Assembly: GCA_034408745.1 (NCBI GenBank)
Contig: JAWXCM010000350.1
Span: 1-17,633 of the forward strand
Reading direction: 5' to 3'
DNA from: JAWXCM01 sp034408745
GTDB taxonomy: Bacteria > Acidobacteriota > Terriglobia > Bryobacterales > Bryobacteraceae
DNA: 17,633 bases
Shown: piece by piece, positions 13,653 through 17,633 of the stretch
How positions within the stretch are numbered: position 1 is the stretch's first letter
Layout: each line of letters starts with the position of its first letter
Notes under the pieces: generated by a model
Databases searched by the model: none
Seen by the model: only the letters and a program-made list of their open reading frames with translations
Told to the model about the DNA's origin: nothing
Position numbers and translations under genes: made by a program

Positions 13653-13681
13653 TTTATAGCGCAATCCACGTGAAATGGGAA
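13653..13681 (-). promoter_or_regulatory. Candidate promoter of the histidine kinase gene
   Basis: On the minus strand TTCCCA (13676-13681) and TATAAA (13653-13658) are 17 nt apart, a normal sigma70-like arrangement with four of six -35 bases matching. Transcription would start near 13646, about 40 nt before the ATG at 13603. This argues against the in-frame GTG at 13669, which would lie upstream. Confidence 0.35.
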
Positions 13682-13693
13682 TGTCTCTGAATA

Positions 13694-13721
13694 CCTGGTT
13701 CCTGAATGGAAAGAGACCAGG
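13694..13721. promoter_or_regulatory. Inverted repeat in the divergent kinase/amidase spacer
   Basis: CCTGGT (13694-13699) and ACCAGG (13716-13721) are perfect inverted arms with 16 nt between them, inside the 148-nt spacer between two divergent genes. It could be an operator. TATCAT at 13732-13737 may be a -10 element for the amidase. Evidence is limited to symmetry. Confidence 0.22.
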
Positions 13722-13751
13722 GAGGCAACGGTATCATAGACGGTTACAACA

Positions 13752-15431
13752 ATGGACCGACGAAGCTGGCTTCAACTCGTAACCGTACTCACGGCCGTAC
13801 GCGGAACCGGCACTGCGCAGCATTCTGCTCCTGCCATTGAGGGAGTATCCGTCGAACAGTTAACTGCTGCTTTGCAGTTATTGAAGCTGGACTTTCGGCC
13901 AGACGAGATTGGGATGATGCTCCCGGGTATCAACCGCGCGGTAACCGGGTATGCATCGTTACGGGCTGTGGATATTCCACTGGACACGGAACCGGCGTTT
14001 GCATTTCACCCAGGGCTGACCGGGCGGAAGGCGTCGACGCGGGCGCCGAAGTTTCGGCCTACCGTTACGAAGTCGGCAAAGGCTCTGCCGTTCCGGGATA
14101 TTCATGAAGTTGCCTTCTGGCCGGTGACACAGCTTGCACCACTGCTGCGGAAGAAGCGACTCACATCGACTGAGCTGACGAAGATGTATCTGGAGCGGCT
14201 GCGGGAGTTTGGCCCGAGGCTGAACTGCGTGATCACGCTGACGGACGAACTGGCGCTGTCGCAGGCTGCCGCTGCCGATGCGGAGATTCGACGAGGGAAA
14301 TATCGTGGTCCACTGCAGGGAATTCCGTGGGGCGCCAAGGATTTATTTGCGACTAAGGGGATTCGCACGACGTGGGGTGCGGAGCCGTATCAGGAGCAGA
14401 CGATCGACGTGGATGCGACGGTGGTGGAACGGCTTCGTGCGGCGGGTTCGGTGCTGGTGGCGAAGTTGTCGATGGGTGCGCTGGCGCAGGGTGGGCTGTG
14501 GTTTGGCGGGATGACGAAGACGCCGTGGAATCTGGATCAGACGTCGAGCGGGTCGTCTGCCGGGTCGGCTTCGGCGACTGGCGCGGGGCTGGTTGGCTTT
14601 GCGATTGGGACCGAGACGCTGGGGTCGATTGTGAGCCCGAGTATCCGGTGCGGGGTTACGGGGCTGCGGCCTACGTATGGCCGCGTGAGTCGCTATGGCG
14701 CTATGGGGCTGAGCTGGACGATGGATAAGATCGGCCCGATTTGCCGGAGTGTGGAGGACTGTGCGCTGGTGCTGCACGCGATCCACGGACCGGACGGACT
14801 GGACCGCACGGTGACGGCCGATCCGTTCGACTGGGAACCGAAGAAGGCTCTTACGGGGCTACGGATTGGGGTGTTGCAGAAGGCGTTCGATGAGATGAAA
14901 ACGGACAAGCCGGTGTATGACCAGGCTTTGACGGATTTGAAGAAGGCCGGGGTGGAGATGAAGCCGGTGGATTTTTCCGATGAGGACGGGGCTCGGATAC
15001 GGTTTCTGTTGTCGGCGGAGGCCGCCGCGGCGTTTGACGATATTACGCGGGATGGCAGGGTGCGGACTTTGAAGGGTCAGGCGCCGAACGACTGGCCGAA
15101 TAGTTTTCGCCAGGCCCGGCTGATTCCGGCGGTGGAGTATATTCGGGCACAGCGGGCCCGTACGTTATTGCTTCAGAAAATGGAGTGCTTTTTCGAGAAT
15201 TGGGATGTGATTGTTACGCCTCCGTTTTCGATGCTGACTACGACGAATCTGACGGGTCATCCGCAGGTGGTGCTGCCCTGCGGATTTGTGGACGGGATGC
15301 CGCGAGGCCTGTCGTTTGTGGGGCGGCTGTATGACGAGGGGGCACCGCTTCGAGTGGCTCTGGCATACCAGCTGTCGACGGAATGGCACTTGAAGCGGCC
15401 GCCTATGAAGATGGTTGACGACAAGGTTTAG
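13752..15431 (+). CDS. Exported amidase-signature enzyme
   Basis: The protein has 559 residues. The start MDRRSWLQLVTVLTAVRG carries twin arginines and a short hydrophobic part, suggesting a Tat signal, though the hydrophobic part is modest. Residues 30-90 form a helical extension ending in PAFAFHP; from memory this is shared by a group of exported amidases in Acidobacteriota and some other phyla. The amidase domain spans about 115-550. The Ser-cisSer-Lys triad is visible: Lys196 in WGAKDL, cis-Ser268 in TSSGSSAGSA and nucleophile Ser292 in TETLGSIVSPS. The 24-residue spacing between the serines equals that in GatA. GLRPTYGRVSRYGAMGLSWTMDKIGP is typical. It is unlikely to be GatA itself: it is exported, long, and not near gatB or gatC. 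The substrate is unknown. It ends 13 nt before the convergent DUF1501 gene. Confidence 0.88.
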   Translation: MDRRSWLQLVTVLTAVRGTGTAQHSAPAIEGVSVEQLTAALQLLKLDFRPDEIGMMLPGINRAVTGYASLRAVDIPLDTEPAFAFHPGLTGRKASTRAPKFRPTVTKSAKALPFRDIHEVAFWPVTQLAPLLRKKRLTSTELTKMYLERLREFGPRLNCVITLTDELALSQAAAADAEIRRGKYRGPLQGIPWGAKDLFATKGIRTTWGAEPYQEQTIDVDATVVERLRAAGSVLVAKLSMGALAQGGLWFGGMTKTPWNLDQTSSGSSAGSASATGAGLVGFAIGTETLGSIVSPSIRCGVTGLRPTYGRVSRYGAMGLSWTMDKIGPICRSVEDCALVLHAIHGPDGLDRTVTADPFDWEPKKALTGLRIGVLQKAFDEMKTDKPVYDQALTDLKKAGVEMKPVDFSDEDGARIRFLLSAEAAAAFDDITRDGRVRTLKGQAPNDWPNSFRQARLIPAVEYIRAQRARTLLLQKMECFFENWDVIVTPPFSMLTTTNLTGHPQVVLPCGFVDGMPRGLSFVGRLYDEGAPLRVALAYQLSTEWHLKRPPMKMVDDKV

Positions 15432-15444
15432 CGGGTCAGTTTTC

Positions 15445-16839
15445 TCAGGAGATTACTTCTTTTATTACATTTCCACCGAAATCAGTGAGCTTTTCGTGGC
15501 GGCCGTTGTGGAGATACCAGAGCTGGTTCTGGTCGAGGCCGAGCAGGTGCAGGAGGGTTGCGTGGAAATCGCGCATATGGTAGCGGTCGCCAACGCCTTT
15601 TACTCCGAATTCGTCGGTCTGCCCGATGGTCCTTCCGGCGTTCACACCGCCTCCGGCGAACCACATGGTGAAGCCGTGGGGGTTGTGGTCGCGTCCATTT
15701 CCCGACTGTGACATTGGCAGGCGACCGAACTCGGAGCCCCAGATTACGAGGGTGGAATCGAGGAGACCTTTCTGTTTGAGGTCGGTGAGAAGGGCGGCTA
15801 TGGGCTGGTCGGTGTGACCGCACATTTTCTCGTGATTCTGTTTCAGGTCCTTGTGGGCGTCCCACTGCATGGAGACGGGTCCGCCGCCGTGGAAGAGCTG
15901 CACGAATCGTACTCCGCGCTCAACTAAGCGGCGGGCGAGGAGGCATCGGGAACCGAAGTCGTACGTGTGCTTCTGGTCGAGGCCGTAGAGCTTGCGGACG
16001 GACTCGGGCTCTTTGTTGAGGTCGACTGCTTCGGGCGCGTGGGACTGCATGCGGAAGGCGAGCTCATAGGACGAGATGCGGGCCGCAAGCTCGGAGTCGC
16101 CGTCTGCCGCATCGAACTCATTCATTTTCTGAAGGAGGTCGAGGGTGCGGCGCTGGCGGACGGCGTCGCCGTCCTGCGGTTTGAGATGGAGGATGGGAGT
16201 CGGGCCGGGGCGGAACAGGGTTCCCTGGCAGACGGCCGGCAGGAAACCCGAGCCCCACATGGGCGGGCCGCCTTCGGGAGTGCCCTCGGCCTGCGGCATC
16301 ACTACGTAAGCGGGCAGGTTTTCCGAGGTGCTGCCGAGGCCGTACGTCACCCATGAGCCCATGGACGGATAGCCCATGAGGATGCGGCCGCTCTGCACCT
16401 GATACATGGCGGGCGCGTGCACCACGCTCTCCGTGAAGAAGCTGCGGACGAAGCAAATGTCGTCGGCGGTCTTCGCGAGGTTCGGGAAAAGGGAGGAGAC
16501 CCAGGCTCCGCTTTTTCCGTGCTGTTTAAATTCCCAGGGGCTGGAAAGAATTGGCGTGTTGCCGTCGGTGAACTGACTGGATATTTTGCCAAAACTCTCA
16601 GGTAATTTCTGTCCATCGTACTTCTTCAGGAGGGGCTTGGGGTCGAACGTGTCGATCTGGCTGGGCGCGCCTACCATGAAAAGGAAGATTACGGATTTGG
16701 CTTTTGCGGGGAAATGACTGGGTTTCGCGGTGAGCGGGTTGATGCGCCCGGCGGCGAGGCCGTCCCTGACGAGCATGCTCTGTAGTGCGAGGGCTCCGAA
16801 GCCGTGCGCGGCGTCGCGAAGTACATTTCGTCGGGTCAT
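15445..16839 (-). CDS. DUF1501 family protein with Tat signal
   Basis: The protein has 464 residues. The N-terminus MTRRNVLRDAAHGFGALAL is a Tat signal with arginines at 3-4. The core matches DUF1501, a relative of the alkaline phosphatase/sulfatase fold: FMVGAPSQIDTFDPKP (54-69), VIWGSEFGRLP in the second half, GRDHNPHGFTMWFAGGGV (from 382), GQTDEFG, RDFHATLLHLLGLD and the closing NGRHEKLTDFGGNVIKEVI. The usual MxGGxSxxDTFD appears here as MVGAPSQIDTFD. The gene starts inside the stop of the upstream DUF1553 gene (ATGA), so translation is coupled. These pairs abound in Planctomycetota, Verrucomicrobiota and Acidobacteriota. The protein is probably periplasmic or surface-located. Its reaction has not been established to my knowledge. 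Confidence 0.92.
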   Translation of the reverse strand: MTRRNVLRDAAHGFGALALQSMLVRDGLAAGRINPLTAKPSHFPAKAKSVIFLFMVGAPSQIDTFDPKPLLKKYDGQKLPESFGKISSQFTDGNTPILSSPWEFKQHGKSGAWVSSLFPNLAKTADDICFVRSFFTESVVHAPAMYQVQSGRILMGYPSMGSWVTYGLGSTSENLPAYVVMPQAEGTPEGGPPMWGSGFLPAVCQGTLFRPGPTPILHLKPQDGDAVRQRRTLDLLQKMNEFDAADGDSELAARISSYELAFRMQSHAPEAVDLNKEPESVRKLYGLDQKHTYDFGSRCLLARRLVERGVRFVQLFHGGGPVSMQWDAHKDLKQNHEKMCGHTDQPIAALLTDLKQKGLLDSTLVIWGSEFGRLPMSQSGNGRDHNPHGFTMWFAGGGVNAGRTIGQTDEFGVKGVGDRYHMRDFHATLLHLLGLDQNQLWYLHNGRHEKLTDFGGNVIKEVIS

Positions 16840-17633
16840 GGGATGTAGAGGAACTCGCTGCGGTTGAGGAGTGCGAGGCAGTATTCGGGGAGGCGGCCTC
16901 CCTTGTCGAGAAATGTTCGGCCCAACTGGACGTCGGCTGCGTTCGGGGCTCGGCCCAGTGCGAGGCGGTGGGCGCTTTCGATGAGGGCCTGGGTGCGGTT
17001 GGTGGCTGTGGGTTCGGCCTCGCGCATGAGACGTTCGGCGAAGGCCACGGACTGTTGTGCCATGAAGTCACTGTTCATCATCGTTAGTGCCTGGAGCGCA
17101 TGGGTCGAAACGGGGCGGAAGGCGCAGGAACTCATTGTGTCGGGCTGGTCGAAATTCGCGAACATTGGGAGTCGCACGGTGCGTTTATTGAGCAAATATA
17201 TCGACCGTCGATTCATTTCCGTGCGGTCTTTGGGGAGCGGCCAGAGATTATCGGGCTCGGCTTCGGTGAAAATGATGTCGTATATTTCGGGCTCGATGGG
17301 GGTGCGGACCGGCGGGCCGAAGGGCTTGAGGTTGAGGCGGCCGCTGGCGGCGAGGACGCTGTCGCGGATGGCCTCGCCTTCGAGGCGGCGGCGGTTCATG
17401 CGCCAGTACAGCTTGTTATCGGGGTCGATGGCCTGCTTCTTCGCGTCGACGGTTGAGGCCTGGCGGTAGGCGGCGGAGAGCACGATGAGGCGGTCGAGTG
17501 CTTTGACGCTCCAGTTCTGCGCGACGAATTCCGAGGCCAGCCAGTCGAGCAGCTGGGGGTGGGTGGGGCGTTCGCCGAGGGCGCCGAAGTCGTTGGGTGT
17601 TCCGACGATGCCGCGGCCCATTCGGAACTGCCA
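16836..17633 (-). CDS. DUF1553 (PSD1) protein, 3' part only
   Basis: The frame is open to the right edge, so the N-terminal part of the protein is outside the window; 265 residues are present. The first residues seen, WQFRMGRGIVGTPNDFG, match the start of the DUF1553 domain, followed by HPQLLDWLASEFVAQNWSVKALDRLIVLSAAYRQAS and MNRRRLEGEAIRDSVLAASGRLN, all family hallmarks. FANFDQPDTMSSCAFRPVSTHALQALTMMNSDFMAQQSVAFAERL and LNRSEFLYIP close the protein. Full members usually carry a cytochrome-c-like PSCyt1 and a DUF1549 domain before this region; whether this one does cannot be seen. It precedes and overlaps the DUF1501 gene by 4 nt in one operon, the standard order for this pair. Confidence 0.9.
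   Translation of the reverse strand, partial: WQFRMGRGIVGTPNDFGALGERPTHPQLLDWLASEFVAQNWSVKALDRLIVLSAAYRQASTVDAKKQAIDPDNKLYWRMNRRRLEGEAIRDSVLAASGRLNLKPFGPPVRTPIEPEIYDIIFTEAEPDNLWPLPKDRTEMNRRSIYLLNKRTVRLPMFANFDQPDTMSSCAFRPVSTHALQALTMMNSDFMAQQSVAFAERLMREAEPTATNRTQALIESAHRLALGRAPNAADVQLGRTFLDKGGRLPEYCLALLNRSEFLYIP

Noticed and set aside
13752..15431. Amidase considered as GatA of the tRNA-dependent amidotransferase
   Set aside because: A Tat-like signal, a 100-residue N-terminal extension, greater length and the lack of gatB or gatC neighbours argue for an exported amidase.
1..17633. Search for defence, phage, mobile-element, biosynthetic-cluster or CRISPR signatures
   Set aside because: No transposase, integrase, restriction, toxin-antitoxin, nuclease-helicase or modular synthase motif was seen in any clear gene.

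Overview
The window looks like ordinary chromosomal DNA of a GC-rich, non-pathogenic soil-type bacterium. Acidobacteriota of the Bryobacterales/Solibacter type is the best guess. The reasons are a DUF1501 gene paired with a DUF1553 gene, a Tat-exported gluconate-2-dehydrogenase-subunit-3 protein next to a GMC oxidoreductase, an exported amidase with a helical N-terminal extension, and an SelL-like redox protein. Planctomycetota or Verrucomicrobiota are less likely. No rRNA, tRNA, CRISPR array, insertion sequence, phage gene or plasmid gene was seen.

Layout. Positions 1-369 hold one doubtful small ORF whose base composition differs from the rest. From 370 to 2480 (+) come a membrane/peroxiredoxin-like fusion protein and a site-2-type M50 protease with CBS domains. 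From 2534 to 8185 (+) lies a tight five-gene run: NDH-2 type NADH dehydrogenase, MtaB-like tRNA methylthiotransferase, dienelactone-hydrolase-family protein, Gdh subunit 3-like Tat protein and GMC oxidoreductase. Gaps within it are 12 nt or less, or the genes overlap, and it ends in two tandem hairpins. From 8392 to 9531 (+) is an acyltransferase-3 membrane protein with a problematic start. A small hypothetical gene on the minus strand (9500-9907) overlaps its 3' end and is divergent from an HGSNAT-like acetyltransferase (9936-11024, +), which is followed after 3 nt by an APC permease (11028-12383, +). A PAS histidine kinase (12350-13603, -) converges on and overlaps the permease. It is divergent from an exported amidase (13752-15431, +). 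The right edge holds a DUF1501 gene (15445-16839, -) coupled by an ATGA overlap to the 3' part of a DUF1553 gene that runs out of the window.

How the genes may work together. The 5.0-9.0 kb part suggests an extracytoplasmic oxidation module: the GMC flavoprotein oxidises a sugar or alcohol, the Tat-bearing small subunit carries it across the membrane, and the hydrolase could open a lactone product. Its electrons and those of NDH-2 would both go to quinones. The two integral membrane acyltransferase families suggest modification of envelope glycans. The DUF1501/DUF1553 pair is a widespread cell-surface or periplasmic pair of unproven function. These links are inferred from gene order and family knowledge.

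No clearly new system was found. The points most worth a second look are the non-canonical acyltransferase start, a 20-nt sequence shared by two post-gene hairpins, the hydrolase/Gdh3/GMC cassette, and the unknown 135-residue protein divergent from the HGSNAT homologue.
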